Of a stretch of 64,000 nucleotides of DNA, positions 39,733 through 48,857 are shown in pieces. The stretch spans positions 248,001-312,000 of the forward strand of contig NISF01000003.1 of assembly GCA_002270295.1 (NCBI GenBank). Reading direction: 5' to 3'. The stretch comes from Enterobacter sp. 10-1. GTDB taxonomy: Bacteria; Pseudomonadota; Gammaproteobacteria; Enterobacterales; Enterobacteriaceae. The notes below the pieces were generated by a model. That model saw only the letters and a list, made by a program, of their open reading frames with translations, made no database searches and was not told where the DNA came from. Position 1 is the stretch's first letter, and the number at the start of each line of letters is the position of its first letter. Position numbers and translations under genes: made by a program.

Positions 39733-40536
39733 ATGAACGCTATTTTATCGAACCCGTTTAAAGCGGGATTATCCAGGGGAGAAACGCAGATTGGCCTGTG
39801 GTTGAGCTCAACCTCTTCCTACGTGGCCGAGATTGCCGCCACGGCAGGCTACGACTGGCTGCTGATTGATGGCGAGCATGCGCCAAATACCATTCAGGAT
39901 CTTTACCATCAGCTGCAGGCCATTGCTCCCTATGCCAGCCAGCCGGTTATACGCCCGGTCGAGGGGAGCCGCAGCTTGATTAAGCAGGTGCTGGATATCG
40001 GCGCCCGGACGTTACTTATCCCAATGGTCGATACGGCCGGCCAGGCGCGGGATATTGTCGCGGCAACCCGCTATCCGCCCATCGGCACGCGCGGAGTGGG
40101 CGCCGGCGTGGCGCGGGCGGCGCGCTGGGGCCGGGTTGGGAACTATATGGCGCAGGCGAATGATGAACTCTGTCTGCTCATTCAGGTCGAGAGCAAAACG
40201 GCGCTCGACAATCTGGATGAGATCCTCGAAGTGGCAGGCATTGATGGCGTATTTATCGGCCCCGCCGATTTATCTGCCTCCCTCGGCTACCCGGATAACG
40301 CCGGTCATCCTGAAGTGCAGAGGATTATTGAACAGAGCATTCGCCGCATTCGCGCGGCGGGCAAAGCGGCCGGATTCCTTGCCGTCGATCCGAAAATGGC
40401 GCAAAAAAGCCTCGAGTGGGGTGCCAATTTTGTCGCCGTTGGCGTAGATACTCAGCTCTATACCGACGCGCTGGATAGCCGGCTGGCGATGTTTAAGCCC
40501 GGCGCACGGCGGGAGGAGGAAAAGGGGAGCTACTGA
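39733..40536 (+). CDS. rhmA: 2-keto-3-deoxy-L-rhamnonate aldolase RhmA
   Basis: Class II metal-dependent aldolase of the HpcH/HpaI family, 267 residues as in E. coli. It cleaves 2-keto-3-deoxy-L-rhamnonate to pyruvate and L-lactaldehyde. Visible landmarks are [45 protein letters not shown] and [14 protein letters not shown]. It ends 26 bases before the convergent glpC stop and completes the rhm cluster. Confidence 0.94.
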   Translation: MNAILSNPFKAGLSRGETQIGLWLSSTSSYVAEIAATAGYDWLLIDGEHAPNTIQDLYHQLQAIAPYASQPVIRPVEGSRSLIKQVLDIGARTLLIPMVDTAGQARDIVAATRYPPIGTRGVGAGVARAARWGRVGNYMAQANDELCLLIQVESKTALDNLDEILEVAGIDGVFIGPADLSASLGYPDNAGHPEVQRIIEQSIRRIRAAGKAAGFLAVDPKMAQKSLEWGANFVAVGVDTQLYTDALDSRLAMFKPGARREEEKGSY

Positions 40537-40561
40537 CCCCCCGTAATCATGGCGCAGAGGT

Positions 40562-41740
40562 TCAGGACAGCGCCTGCGCCAGCAGGGTGATGGGATGTTC
40601 ACAGCGCTTGCTGGTGGACATCTCAATCTGCCATTTGCAGGTTTCACAATCGGTCACCACAATATCGGCGCCGCTCTCCTCAATCTGGCGGAAGAGCGGC
40701 GCGCCGATGGCCTGCGAAGAAGCGTAGTTCTCCGATTTAAACCCGTAGGTACCGGCGATGCCGCAGCATTGCGAATCAAGGACCTCCAGCCTCAGCCCGG
40801 GAATTTGCCGCAGCAGTTCGAGGCTATACAGCGACCAGCCCATCTTTTCCATATGGCAAGGGGTGTGGTAGACCACCTTAAGCGGCAGCGGTTTTAGCGG
40901 CAGGGTTCGCCCGCCGTCAAGCTGGCGCCAGATCCAGCGCGTCGCCAGCTCAACGTTGTCGCGCACGTCGCTATTGTCAACATCCAGCACGTGCGGATAC
41001 TCATCGCGCAGGGTGAAAGTGCAGGTGGAGGAGGTGGCGATGGTCGGTAGCGCGCTTTCGCGCATGGCGGCGACGTTACTCAGCGCCTGCCTGCGGGCTT
41101 TGGCAAAAAAGCCGTTGGCAATTAGCGGCACGCCGCAGCATTTTTCTTTGGACAGCAGCTGTACCCCGGTGCCCATGGCGTTCAGTACGCGGATAAGATC
41201 TTTACCCAGCTGCGGATGGTTGTAGTTGACGTAGCAGCCGTGAAAGAACGCGACCTGGTCGCTAAACTGCGCCTGCCGCGCGGCGAGCTGGCGGTATGCC
41301 CGGCGGAAAGTGCCGAAACCGTATTTTGGCAGCGTCCGACGGTGATCTATCCTGAGCGCCGTATCGAGCAGCCGGCGCACCGGCTGTAGCCCCGTTACGG
41401 CGTTGACCAGCGGCGCAAACGGCGTAGAAAGCGTGCCCATAAGATCCGTATGGCTCAGCACCGCATCGCGTAGGGTGGGCTTCTGCTGGCCGTACTGCGC
41501 CCGAGCCCGCTGGATAATATCGCCGATTTTAACGTCAGAGGGGCAGGCGACCTCGCAGCGCTTGCAGTTAATGCAGTACTTCAACGCTTCGTCATACAGC
41601 GCGCCGTCTTTTAGCCGCAGCCGCTCGCCGTCGGGTCCCGCCTGTTTAGGGCCAGGGTAGCGCGGGTTAACCCGGCTGACCGGGCAGGCGGTGGTGCAAA
41701 CGGTGCATTTGATGCAGCTCTCAAAGCGGGTATCGTTCAT
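40562..41740 (-). CDS. glpC: Anaerobic glycerol-3-phosphate dehydrogenase subunit C
   Basis: Membrane-associated iron-sulfur subunit that passes electrons from GlpAB to menaquinone (or fumarate reductase). Two 4Fe-4S motifs ([15 protein letters not shown] and [14 protein letters not shown]) are followed by CCG domains ([11 protein letters not shown] and [11 protein letters not shown]). The start ATG (41738-41740) overlaps the glpB stop and gives [12 protein letters not shown], 392 residues. The longer open frame into glpB is rejected. Confidence 0.94.
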   Translation of the reverse strand: MNDTRFESCIKCTVCTTACPVSRVNPRYPGPKQAGPDGERLRLKDGALYDEALKYCINCKRCEVACPSDVKIGDIIQRARAQYGQQKPTLRDAVLSHTDLMGTLSTPFAPLVNAVTGLQPVRRLLDTALRIDHRRTLPKYGFGTFRRAYRQLAARQAQFSDQVAFFHGCYVNYNHPQLGKDLIRVLNAMGTGVQLLSKEKCCGVPLIANGFFAKARRQALSNVAAMRESALPTIATSSTCTFTLRDEYPHVLDVDNSDVRDNVELATRWIWRQLDGGRTLPLKPLPLKVVYHTPCHMEKMGWSLYSLELLRQIPGLRLEVLDSQCCGIAGTYGFKSENYASSQAIGAPLFRQIEESGADIVVTDCETCKWQIEMSTSKRCEHPITLLAQALS

Positions 41741-42996
41741 CGTTCGCCTCCGGCAAGGTCGTTGATTTGTTTGGCGACGTGCAGCGCGGTGACTGCGCAA
41801 ACGCCGCCGCCGCATCCCAGCTGAATAGCGTCAAAGCCGCCGAGCAGAGAACCAGCGGCAAACAGGTTGTTGAGCGGCTGTCCCTGCAGCAACGGACGCA
41901 GCATGGCGTCCGTTTTAAGGCCGAAGCGTTGCCAGGGCTGGGAGGCGAAGAAATCCCGCTGATACCAGCTCTCACGCGGCAGGCTTTGCTGTAGATCGAG
42001 GCCAAGAATCGGCTCGCGCACGCCATCGCGCCCGGCAATCAGGCCATTGCTGAAGAAGCTGCCGCTGGCCAGGATGGTAAAGCGCGGACGCAGCGGGATA
42101 TCGCCGTGGTTACGCGTCCATACCCTGTTGACCGTCCCATCCTGATGGCTGATTTTCATCACCTCATCTCCGGCCAGCCACGTTCCTCCGCCGCGTATAA
42201 AGCGGCGCTGGAGCTGGCTATGCAGGCGCATTCCCGGTACCGAAGGGGGTAGAGTTGGCAGCAGGCGCAGCGGGCAGGGCAGTCGTTCCTGTAGCCACAG
42301 ATACAGGTGGTTATCGCTAAGGCCAAAGCAGGCGGGCAGGATCAGCAGATCGTGCTCGCGCGCCAGCGGAAGCAGCGCGGCCAGCAGCGCCGGCCAGTGG
42401 CGCTCGTCATCCAGCATTCTGGCGATATTGGCGGCGCGAAATTCGCTCGGACTCTCGCGCAGGACATCCAGCAGCGGTAAGTCGATTTCCGCCGCGCTGG
42501 CGTTCATCCCGTGTTGATTAAGCGACGCGGCGGCGAGGTGCGGCTGGAAGTCGGCAAAGCCGCCGATCCCGACCAGGCAGGGGCGCAGGGCGGTTAACGG
42601 ATAAACGGGAACTTCCTGCGGGGAGAGCCACGCGGCGCGCAGGGCGCCGAGCGGCGTGATGCGCAGGTGCGGCCGGGCGGCATCGCCCTGCATCATTATG
42701 CCGCTGGCGGCCAGCAGCGCCTGGGTTTGCGCCGCGTAGTCCATGACGCGCTGTACGCCGATCCTTGCGTAAGGATGCTCCGGGGTCTGGGTCGCCAGCC
42801 GGGCGAGCCCCTGGGCAACGTCGGTAACTTTGTCGCCATTGGGCAGCTCGGATAGCAGGTCCAGCGAGGCGGAGGAGAAATGCAGCGCGCTTTGACCGCG
42901 GCTGACGATCGCGCTGCGCAAACCGTATTGATTCAGGCTCAGCCCGCAAAGTAGCCCGGCGAGCCCGCCGCCGATAATCGCGCAATCAAATTTCAT
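41737..42996 (-). CDS. glpB: Anaerobic glycerol-3-phosphate dehydrogenase subunit B
   Basis: Flavoprotein subunit, 419 residues as in E. coli, with the FAD-binding N-terminus [21 protein letters not shown] and a C-terminal FAD region ([21 protein letters not shown]). It overlaps glpA by 11 bases and glpC by four, so the operon is translationally coupled. The ATG at 42994-42996 is chosen over upstream in-frame codons that lie in glpA. Confidence 0.93.
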   Translation of the reverse strand: MKFDCAIIGGGLAGLLCGLSLNQYGLRSAIVSRGQSALHFSSASLDLLSELPNGDKVTDVAQGLARLATQTPEHPYARIGVQRVMDYAAQTQALLAASGIMMQGDAARPHLRITPLGALRAAWLSPQEVPVYPLTALRPCLVGIGGFADFQPHLAAASLNQHGMNASAAEIDLPLLDVLRESPSEFRAANIARMLDDERHWPALLAALLPLAREHDLLILPACFGLSDNHLYLWLQERLPCPLRLLPTLPPSVPGMRLHSQLQRRFIRGGGTWLAGDEVMKISHQDGTVNRVWTRNHGDIPLRPRFTILASGSFFSNGLIAGRDGVREPILGLDLQQSLPRESWYQRDFFASQPWQRFGLKTDAMLRPLLQGQPLNNLFAAGSLLGGFDAIQLGCGGGVCAVTALHVAKQINDLAGGER

Positions 42997-44608
42997 CCTG
43001 CTGCTCCTTTTGCAAACCGCACAGCCCGAGATAGACCCAGCGGGTGAATTCACTCTCACGCAGCGCATCGCCCCATGCTACGGGCTGCACGCCTTTCCAG
43101 CGCTCGTTTAAAAACTCCGATAGCTGGGTCAGCGATTGGGCCGGCGTGGCGACATTGAAGCGCTGCAGTAGCCCGGCGGCGCGGCAGGCGCACAGCTCGC
43201 CCTGGCAGGTTCCCATGCCGATTCGGGTGCGACGGCGTAAATCGAGCAGGTTATTGACCGCTAAATTTTCTACCGCGTACTGCACTTCCCCCGCCGTAAC
43301 CGCTTCGCACTCGCAGACCAGGCTACGATGCTGGCGGCTATCGCCAAGCCAGGCGGGCGTGCGATCGCCGTGACGGTACACGGCCGATCCCCGCAGCGGC
43401 GCGGGCAGAGAGATGATTTTTTGCAGCGTTGTTTCGACCGGCTCGCGGGAACCTGGTAAAGGCGCGTCGGCGGTGGTGCAGGGGACGGTGTTGCCGAGCT
43501 TGCGGCAAACGGCGTCCGTCGCCCATTCCGCCATCAGACGGTAGGTCATCAGCTTGCCGCCGGTAATGGTGATAAACCCGTTCATCCCGTCGCGTTCGGC
43601 GTGATCTAACAGCACAATGCCGCGACTGACGCTACGCCCGCTGGGGTCGTTATCGCTGGCGACCAGCGGGCGCACGCCGGAGTAGGCGCGCAGCACCCGG
43701 GTGCGGGCCATGACGGGGGTCAGCTTCTCGCCTTCGCGAAGCAGGGTATCGATTTCCGCAGCGGTGACCCGATTATCGTCAATTTCATCGTAGGGAATAT
43801 GCACCGAGGTGGTGCCAATCAGGGAGATGGTGTCCCCGGGTACCAGAATATCCGCATCGGCAGGCTTGCGGCAGCGGTTGATAACGTGCCGGTTGATGCG
43901 ATGGTCGAGGATCAGCAACGATCCTTTAGCCGGAAACATCGCAATGCGCAGGTCGGCATATTCCGCGATCCGCTGACCCCAGATCCCGGCGGCATTGACC
44001 ACCACTCCGGCGCGCAGCGTGCGGCTTTCGCGGCGCTTATGGTCATAGCACTGCACGCCGTGGACCCGATCGCCGCTACGCAGCAGGCCGGTGATTTCGC
44101 ACCCGGTGAGGATGGTGGCGCCGTGTTCGCGGGCGTCCAGCATATTGGCCGCGCTCAGACGGAACGGATCGACCGTGCCGTCGGGTACCTGAACGGCGCC
44201 GAGAATCGCGGGATTGACGGTAGGCTCAATGCGCAGCGCCTCGGCGGGCGACAGCTGACGGGTCTCAATTCCGGCCTGATGGCAGGCGTGAATAAAGGTT
44301 TGCTGCCAGGCGAGGTCGTCTTCGGGAAGGGTGATAAACAGCCCGTTAGTGGGTTCCACGCAGTGACGGGCGATGCGGCGCAGGATCCGGTTTTCGCTGA
44401 TGCATTCGCGCGCCGATTCGCTGTCGGTCGCCGCGTAGCGGGCGCCGCTGTGCAGCAGCCCGTGATTGCGCCCGGTCGCCCCGGTGGCGATATCGTGGCG
44501 TTCTACCAGGGTTACGCGCAGCCCGCGGAGCGCGCAGTCGCGGGCGATCCCTGCTCCGGTTGCGCCGCCGCCAATGACAATGACATCACATTCACCGGTT
44601 TCGGCCAT
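42986..44608 (-). CDS. glpA: Anaerobic glycerol-3-phosphate dehydrogenase subunit A
   Basis: Catalytic FAD subunit (540 residues) that oxidises sn-glycerol 3-phosphate to DHAP under anaerobic conditions. The dinucleotide fold is at the N-terminus ([21 protein letters not shown]). A BFD-like 2Fe-2S domain near the C-terminus has [10 protein letters not shown] and [11 protein letters not shown]. It is the first gene of glpACB, divergent from glpTQ across a control region of about 270 bases. Confidence 0.95.
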   Translation of the reverse strand: MAETGECDVIVIGGGATGAGIARDCALRGLRVTLVERHDIATGATGRNHGLLHSGARYAATDSESARECISENRILRRIARHCVEPTNGLFITLPEDDLAWQQTFIHACHQAGIETRQLSPAEALRIEPTVNPAILGAVQVPDGTVDPFRLSAANMLDAREHGATILTGCEITGLLRSGDRVHGVQCYDHKRRESRTLRAGVVVNAAGIWGQRIAEYADLRIAMFPAKGSLLILDHRINRHVINRCRKPADADILVPGDTISLIGTTSVHIPYDEIDDNRVTAAEIDTLLREGEKLTPVMARTRVLRAYSGVRPLVASDNDPSGRSVSRGIVLLDHAERDGMNGFITITGGKLMTYRLMAEWATDAVCRKLGNTVPCTTADAPLPGSREPVETTLQKIISLPAPLRGSAVYRHGDRTPAWLGDSRQHRSLVCECEAVTAGEVQYAVENLAVNNLLDLRRRTRIGMGTCQGELCACRAAGLLQRFNVATPAQSLTQLSEFLNERWKGVQPVAWGDALRESEFTRWVYLGLCGLQKEQQDEI

Positions 44609-44878
44609 CTCTCTATCCCTCTACTTTCGTTTTACGCCATTTAGCCACACAAATAGTACGTATTGTTTGATTTCGAGCATATTCGCTCGTTTATCGAGCA
44701 TGGAATGTGATTTCATGCTCACAATGGAATGTTTTGTCATATTTTTGTAACAAAGCGTGCGATATTTCACAGTATCGTCTGCGAGGTTTCCCTACCATCG
44801 CGCCATATCAGAAGTGGGTGATTAAATTAGGGTTTTTTTTACCTGTACCCATAAAAGCAAATGGCAACGGAGGCTGCT
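44609..44878. promoter_or_regulatory. Divergent glpACB / glpTQ control region
   Basis: A minus-strand TACTAT (44653-44658) can serve as the glpA -10. GAGCAT/ATGCTC and CGAGC/GCTCG words cluster at about 44673-44722 and resemble degenerate GlpR half-sites (consensus TGTTCG..CGAACA), although spacing is imperfect. For glpT, a CRP-like site at 44756-44771 (GTG-N8-CAC core) is centred about 41 bases before the expected start for a TACCAT -10 at 44793-44798, a class II CRP layout. GlpR and CRP control of these operons is established in E. coli. Confidence 0.55.
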
Positions 44879-46225
44879 ATGTTAAGTATTTTCAAACCCG
44901 CGGCGCATAAAGCGCGTTTACCCGCGGCGGAAATTGACCCGCACTATCGTCGATTACGCTGGCAGATTTTTATCGGTATTTTCTTTGGCTATGCCGCCTA
45001 CTATCTGGTGCGCAAGAACTTTGCGTTAGCCATGCCTTACCTGGTGGAGCAGGGATTTTCTCGCGGCGATCTTGGCTTTGCGCTGTCCGGGATTTCAATC
45101 GCCTATGGTTTTTCAAAATTCATCATGGGCTCGGTATCCGATCGCTCGAATCCGCGTGTTTTTCTGCCCGCAGGGCTGATTCTGGCGGCGCTGGTGATGC
45201 TGGTCATGGGCTTTGTGCCCTGGGCGACCTCCAGCATCATGGTTATGTTTGTACTGCTGTTCCTCTGCGGCTGGTTTCAGGGAATGGGCTGGCCGCCGTG
45301 CGGGCGCACGATGGTGCACTGGTGGTCGCAGAAGGAGCGTGGGGGCATTGTTTCGGTATGGAACTGCGCGCATAACGTTGGCGGCGGGATCCCGCCGCTG
45401 CTGTTCCTGCTCGGGATGGCGTGGTTCAACGACTGGCACGCGGCGCTGTATATGCCGGCTTTCGGCGCAATTTTGCTGGCGATATTTGCCTTTGCCATGA
45501 TGCGCGATACCCCGCAGTCCTGCGGTCTGCCGCCGATTGAAGAGTATAAGAACGACTATCCGGATGATTACAGCGAGCAGCACGAGCAGGAGCTCACCGC
45601 CCGGCAGATCTTTCAGCAGTATATTCTGCCAAACCGGCTGCTGTGGTATATCGCCATCGCCAACGTCTTTGTCTACCTGCTGCGCTACGGCATTCTCGAC
45701 TGGTCGCCAACCTACCTGAAAGAGGTGAAACACTTTGCGCTGGATAAATCCTCCTGGGCCTACTTCCTGTACGAGTATGCGGGGATCCCCGGGACGCTGA
45801 TTTGCGGCTGGATGTCGGATAAGGTGTTCAAAGGCAACCGCGGGGCGACCGGGGTCTTCTTTATGACGCTGGTGACCATCGCTACCGTCGTTTACTGGCT
45901 TAACCCTCCGGGTAACCCGGGCGTTGATATGGCCTGTATGATCGTTATCGGCTTCCTGATTTACGGTCCGGTGATGCTGATTGGCCTGCATGCTCTCGAG
46001 CTGGCGCCGAAGAAGGCCGCCGGTACCGCAGCGGGCTTTACCGGGCTGTTCGGTTATCTGGGAGGCTCCGTTGCCGCCAGCGCGATCGTCGGCTACACCG
46101 TCGACTTCTTCGGCTGGGACGGCGGATTTATGGTCATGATCGGCGGTAGCGTGCTGGCGGTGCTGCTGCTGATTGTGGTAATGGTGGGTGAAAAGCGTCA
46201 TCACCAGCAGCTGAAACAGTCCTGA
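44879..46225 (+). CDS. glpT: Glycerol-3-phosphate:phosphate antiporter GlpT
   Basis: MFS organophosphate:phosphate antiporter with 12 helices, 448 residues, that imports glycerol 3-phosphate and also fosfomycin. The sequence is nearly identical to E. coli GlpT over [20 protein letters not shown] and [15 protein letters not shown]. The substrate-contacting arginines lie in the LVRKN and DWSPTYLKE contexts. No truncation or frameshift is seen. ATG 44879 follows CGGAGG. It overlaps no neighbour and is followed by glpQ nine bases later. Confidence 0.96.
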   Translation: MLSIFKPAAHKARLPAAEIDPHYRRLRWQIFIGIFFGYAAYYLVRKNFALAMPYLVEQGFSRGDLGFALSGISIAYGFSKFIMGSVSDRSNPRVFLPAGLILAALVMLVMGFVPWATSSIMVMFVLLFLCGWFQGMGWPPCGRTMVHWWSQKERGGIVSVWNCAHNVGGGIPPLLFLLGMAWFNDWHAALYMPAFGAILLAIFAFAMMRDTPQSCGLPPIEEYKNDYPDDYSEQHEQELTARQIFQQYILPNRLLWYIAIANVFVYLLRYGILDWSPTYLKEVKHFALDKSSWAYFLYEYAGIPGTLICGWMSDKVFKGNRGATGVFFMTLVTIATVVYWLNPPGNPGVDMACMIVIGFLIYGPVMLIGLHALELAPKKAAGTAAGFTGLFGYLGGSVAASAIVGYTVDFFGWDGGFMVMIGGSVLAVLLLIVVMVGEKRHHQQLKQS

Positions 46226-46234
46226 GGAATGAGC

Positions 46235-47314
46235 ATGAAAACGGTAATAACGACCTTGATGACCGGGATTTTGCTGGCAGGCTCCACGCTGAGTTTTGCC
46301 GCTCAGGCGGGGGATAAGATAGTCATTGCCCACCGTGGCGCCAGCGGCTATCTGCCGGAGCATACGCTGCCGGCGAAAGCGATGGCCTATGCCCAGGGCG
46401 CGGATTATCTCGAGCAGGACCTGGTGATGACCAAAGACGATCGGCTGGTGGTGCTGCATGACCACTATCTCGATCGGGTTACCGATGTGGCGGAGAGATT
46501 TCCGCAGCGCGCGCGTCAGGATGGCCGCTTTTACGCGATCGACTTCACCCTGGCGGAGATAAAAACGCTGAAGTTCAGCGAGGGGTTTGAACCCAAAAAC
46601 GGTAAGAACGTCCAGACCTTCCCGGGGCGCTTCCCGATGGGAAAAGCGGATTTCCGTATTCATACCTTTGAAGAGGAGATTGAGTTCGTTCAGGGGCTGA
46701 ACCACTCAACGGGGAAAAATATCGGTATCTACCCGGAAATTAAAGCGCCGTGGTTCCACCATCAGGAAGGCAAGGATATCGCCACCGCCGCCCTGCAGGT
46801 GCTGAAGAAGTATGGCTACACCAGCAAGCAGGATAAAGCGTATCTGCAATGTTTTGATGCCAACGAGCTTAAGCGCATTAAGAATGAGCTGGAGCCGAAG
46901 ATGGGCATGAACCTGAATCTGGTGCAGCTGATCGCTTACACCGACTGGCACGAAACCCAGCAGCGCGAGGCGGATGGCAAATGGGTTAACTACAGCTATG
47001 ACTGGATGTTTAAGCCCGGCGCGATGGGGCAGATTGCCCAATACGCCGACGGCATTGGTCCGGACTACCACATGCTGGTGGCGGCGAACGCCGGACCGGG
47101 CCAGGTGACGCTGACCGACATGGTAAAAGAGGCGCATCGCCGGCATCTGGTGGTCCATCCGTATACCGTCCGCGCGGACCAGCTGCCGGATTACGTCACC
47201 AACGTGAATCAGCTGTTCGACCTGCTGTATAACAAGGCCGGCGTCGATGGGCTGTTCAGCGACTTCCCGGATAAGGCGGTGCAGTTTCTGCAGCAAGAGG
47301 GGGAACGCCGCTAA
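46235..47314 (+). CDS. glpQ: Periplasmic glycerophosphodiester phosphodiesterase GlpQ
   Basis: GDPD-family hydrolase (359 residues) that releases glycerol 3-phosphate from glycerophosphodiesters in the periplasm for uptake by GlpT. The signal peptide runs over about residues 1-22 (MKTVITTLMTGILLAGSTLSFA). The active-site segment is IAHRGASGYLPEHT, with EQDLVMTKD and HDHYLDRVTD following. ATGs occur at 46229 and 46235; GAGGA at 46224-46228 is correctly spaced only for the second. It is the second gene of glpTQ. The E. coli neighbour inaA is absent. Confidence 0.94.
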   Translation: MKTVITTLMTGILLAGSTLSFAAQAGDKIVIAHRGASGYLPEHTLPAKAMAYAQGADYLEQDLVMTKDDRLVVLHDHYLDRVTDVAERFPQRARQDGRFYAIDFTLAEIKTLKFSEGFEPKNGKNVQTFPGRFPMGKADFRIHTFEEEIEFVQGLNHSTGKNIGIYPEIKAPWFHHQEGKDIATAALQVLKKYGYTSKQDKAYLQCFDANELKRIKNELEPKMGMNLNLVQLIAYTDWHETQQREADGKWVNYSYDWMFKPGAMGQIAQYADGIGPDYHMLVAANAGPGQVTLTDMVKEAHRRHLVVHPYTVRADQLPDYVTNVNQLFDLLYNKAGVDGLFSDFPDKAVQFLQQEGERR

Positions 47315-47339
47315 CCCGCGGCGTGAATGGCAGACCTGT

Positions 47340-47357
47340 CCGCGCCGGCTGGCGCGG
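47340..47357. terminator. Hairpin between convergent glpQ and yfaE
   Basis: CCGCGCC (47340-47346) pairs with GGCGCGG (47351-47357) around a 4-base loop, with a short TTTT a few bases on. It is probably a weak terminator for glpTQ. Confidence 0.5.
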
Positions 47358-47376
47358 ATGGGATTTTGCCGGGCTG

Positions 47377-47631
47377 CTACATCTCGATTTCGATATCGCT
47401 TTTTGCCCGGCAGCAGCAGGGCAAAATCTCTCCCGGCTGAATAAACGCCAGCGGCTCGGTCAGCCAGTCAACCTGGCCGGACACCAGCCGCGTGCGGCAG
47501 GAGCCGCAATAACCTTCGCGGCACTGATACTCCACGTCGATATTATGCGATTCCAGGGCATCAAGCAGGCAGCGGTGTTCATCCTGACACTCGAGATGAG
47601 TGTCAGAAATTTTCAAAAAAATGCGTTTCAT
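47377..47631 (-). CDS. yfaE: 2Fe-2S ferredoxin YfaE, NrdB cofactor maintenance
   Basis: The 84-residue plant-type ferredoxin has cluster ligands Cys37, Cys42 and Cys45 (CREGYCGSC) and a fourth in the CCC near residue 72-74. In E. coli YfaE supplies electrons to rebuild the diferric-tyrosyl radical of NrdB. Its start overlaps the nrdB stop, so it is the third gene of nrdAB-yfaE. Confidence 0.95.
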   Translation of the reverse strand: MKRIFLKISDTHLECQDEHRCLLDALESHNIDVEYQCREGYCGSCRTRLVSGQVDWLTEPLAFIQPGEILPCCCRAKSDIEIEM

Positions 47632-48761
47632 CAGAGCTGGAAGTTGCTCAGGTCGTCGGCATCGACTTCAGCATCGATCTGGCCAACCAGGTAGGAGCTG
47701 ACTTCCACTTCCTGCGGCGCAACCTGCACGTTATCGGATACCAGCCAGGTATTGATCCACGGGATGGGGTTGGAGCGGGTCTGGAACGGCAGATCGAGGC
47801 CGACCGCCTGCATGCGGATGTTGGTGATGTATTCGACGTACTGGCAGAGAATATCTTTGTTCAGACCGATCATCGAACCATCGCGGAACAGATAATCCGC
47901 CCACTCTTTCTCCTGCTGAGCCGCCAGCACGAACAGGTCGTAGCACTGCTGCCTGCACTCTTCGGCAATTTCGGCCATTTCCGGATCGTCGACGCCGGAA
48001 CGCAGCAGGTTCAGCATATGCTGGGTGCCGGTGAGATGCAGCGCTTCGTCGCGAGCGATCAGACGGATGATTTTAGCGTTACCTTCCATCAACTTACGTT
48101 CGGCGAAGGCGAAGGAGCAGGCGAAGCTGACGTAGAAGCGAATCGCTTCCAGCGCGTTAACGCTCATCAGGCACAGGTACAGTTTCTTTTTCAGCTCGCG
48201 CAGATTCACGGTGACGGTTTTACCGTTAACGCTATGCGTGCCTTCACCCAGCAGATGCCAGTAGCTGGTCAGCTCAATGAGCTCATCGTAATAGCTGGAG
48301 ATCCCTTCCGCGCGCTTCTGAATCTGCTCGTTGGTGACGATATCATCGAAGACCATCGCCGGATCGTTGACGATATTGCGGATGATATGAGTGTAGGAGC
48401 GCGAGTGAATGGTTTCAGAAAACGCCCAGGTTTCCACCCAGGTTTCCAGCTCAGGAATCGAAATCAGCGGCAGTAGCGCAACGTTCGGGCTGCGGCCCTG
48501 AATGGAATCCAGCAGGGTCTGGTACTTCAGGTTGCTGATGAAGATATGCTTTTCATGGTCCGGCAGCGCCTGATAATCGATACGATCGCGAGAAACGTCA
48601 ACTTCCTCCGGGCGCCAGAAGAAGGAGAGCTGCTTTTCGATGAGCTTTTCGAAGATGTCATATTTTTGCTGATCGTAACGGGCAACGTTAACCGGCTGGC
48701 CAAAAAACATCGGCTCAAGCAGCTGATCGTTTTTGGTCTGTGAAAAGGTGGTATATGCCAT
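47631..48761 (-). CDS. nrdB: Ribonucleoside-diphosphate reductase 1 subunit beta
   Basis: Class Ia reductase small subunit (376 residues) with a diferric-tyrosyl radical. The radical tyrosine is Tyr123 counting the initiator Met (Tyr122 in E. coli convention), in [11 protein letters not shown]. Iron ligands include Asp85, Glu116 and His119 plus the later [16 protein letters not shown] helix ([16 protein letters not shown]). The C-terminal [10 protein letters not shown] tail, which docks to NrdA, is intact. Two GC-rich hairpins separate it from nrdA. Confidence 0.96.
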   Translation of the reverse strand: MAYTTFSQTKNDQLLEPMFFGQPVNVARYDQQKYDIFEKLIEKQLSFFWRPEEVDVSRDRIDYQALPDHEKHIFISNLKYQTLLDSIQGRSPNVALLPLISIPELETWVETWAFSETIHSRSYTHIIRNIVNDPAMVFDDIVTNEQIQKRAEGISSYYDELIELTSYWHLLGEGTHSVNGKTVTVNLRELKKKLYLCLMSVNALEAIRFYVSFACSFAFAERKLMEGNAKIIRLIARDEALHLTGTQHMLNLLRSGVDDPEMAEIAEECRQQCYDLFVLAAQQEKEWADYLFRDGSMIGLNKDILCQYVEYITNIRMQAVGLDLPFQTRSNPIPWINTWLVSDNVQVAPQEVEVSSYLVGQIDAEVDADDLSNFQL

Positions 48762-48796
48762 TAAATGTGCGTCCTGTGATGTTATTGCCCTTCGCT

Positions 48797-48818
48797 CCGG
48801 CCCTGCAGAGAGGGCCGG
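48797..48818 (-). repeat. GC-rich hairpin 1 between nrdA and nrdB
   Basis: CCGGCCCT (48797-48804) is a perfect inverted repeat of AGGGCCGG (48811-48818) around a 6-base loop. It lies in the 96-base nrdA-nrdB gap. Confidence 0.7.
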
Positions 48819-48829
48819 GCTTTGATGTT

Positions 48830-48849
48830 CCCTCGCCCAGGGGCGAGGG
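48830..48849 (-). repeat. GC-rich hairpin 2 between nrdA and nrdB
   Basis: CCCTCGCCC (48830-48838) is a perfect inverted repeat of GGGCGAGGG (48841-48849) with only two bases between the arms, so it folds as a very stable hairpin with the outer pairs formed. No T run follows on the minus strand. It lies eight bases from the nrdA stop and may slow 3'-exonucleases or tune NrdA:NrdB stoichiometry. Confidence 0.7.
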
Positions 48850-48857
48850 GGGCGTTA

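Noticed and set aside
45113..46705. 530-codon open frame opposite glpT and glpQ
   Set aside because: It runs antisense across two conserved genes, has no domain, and reflects codon bias of the real genes.
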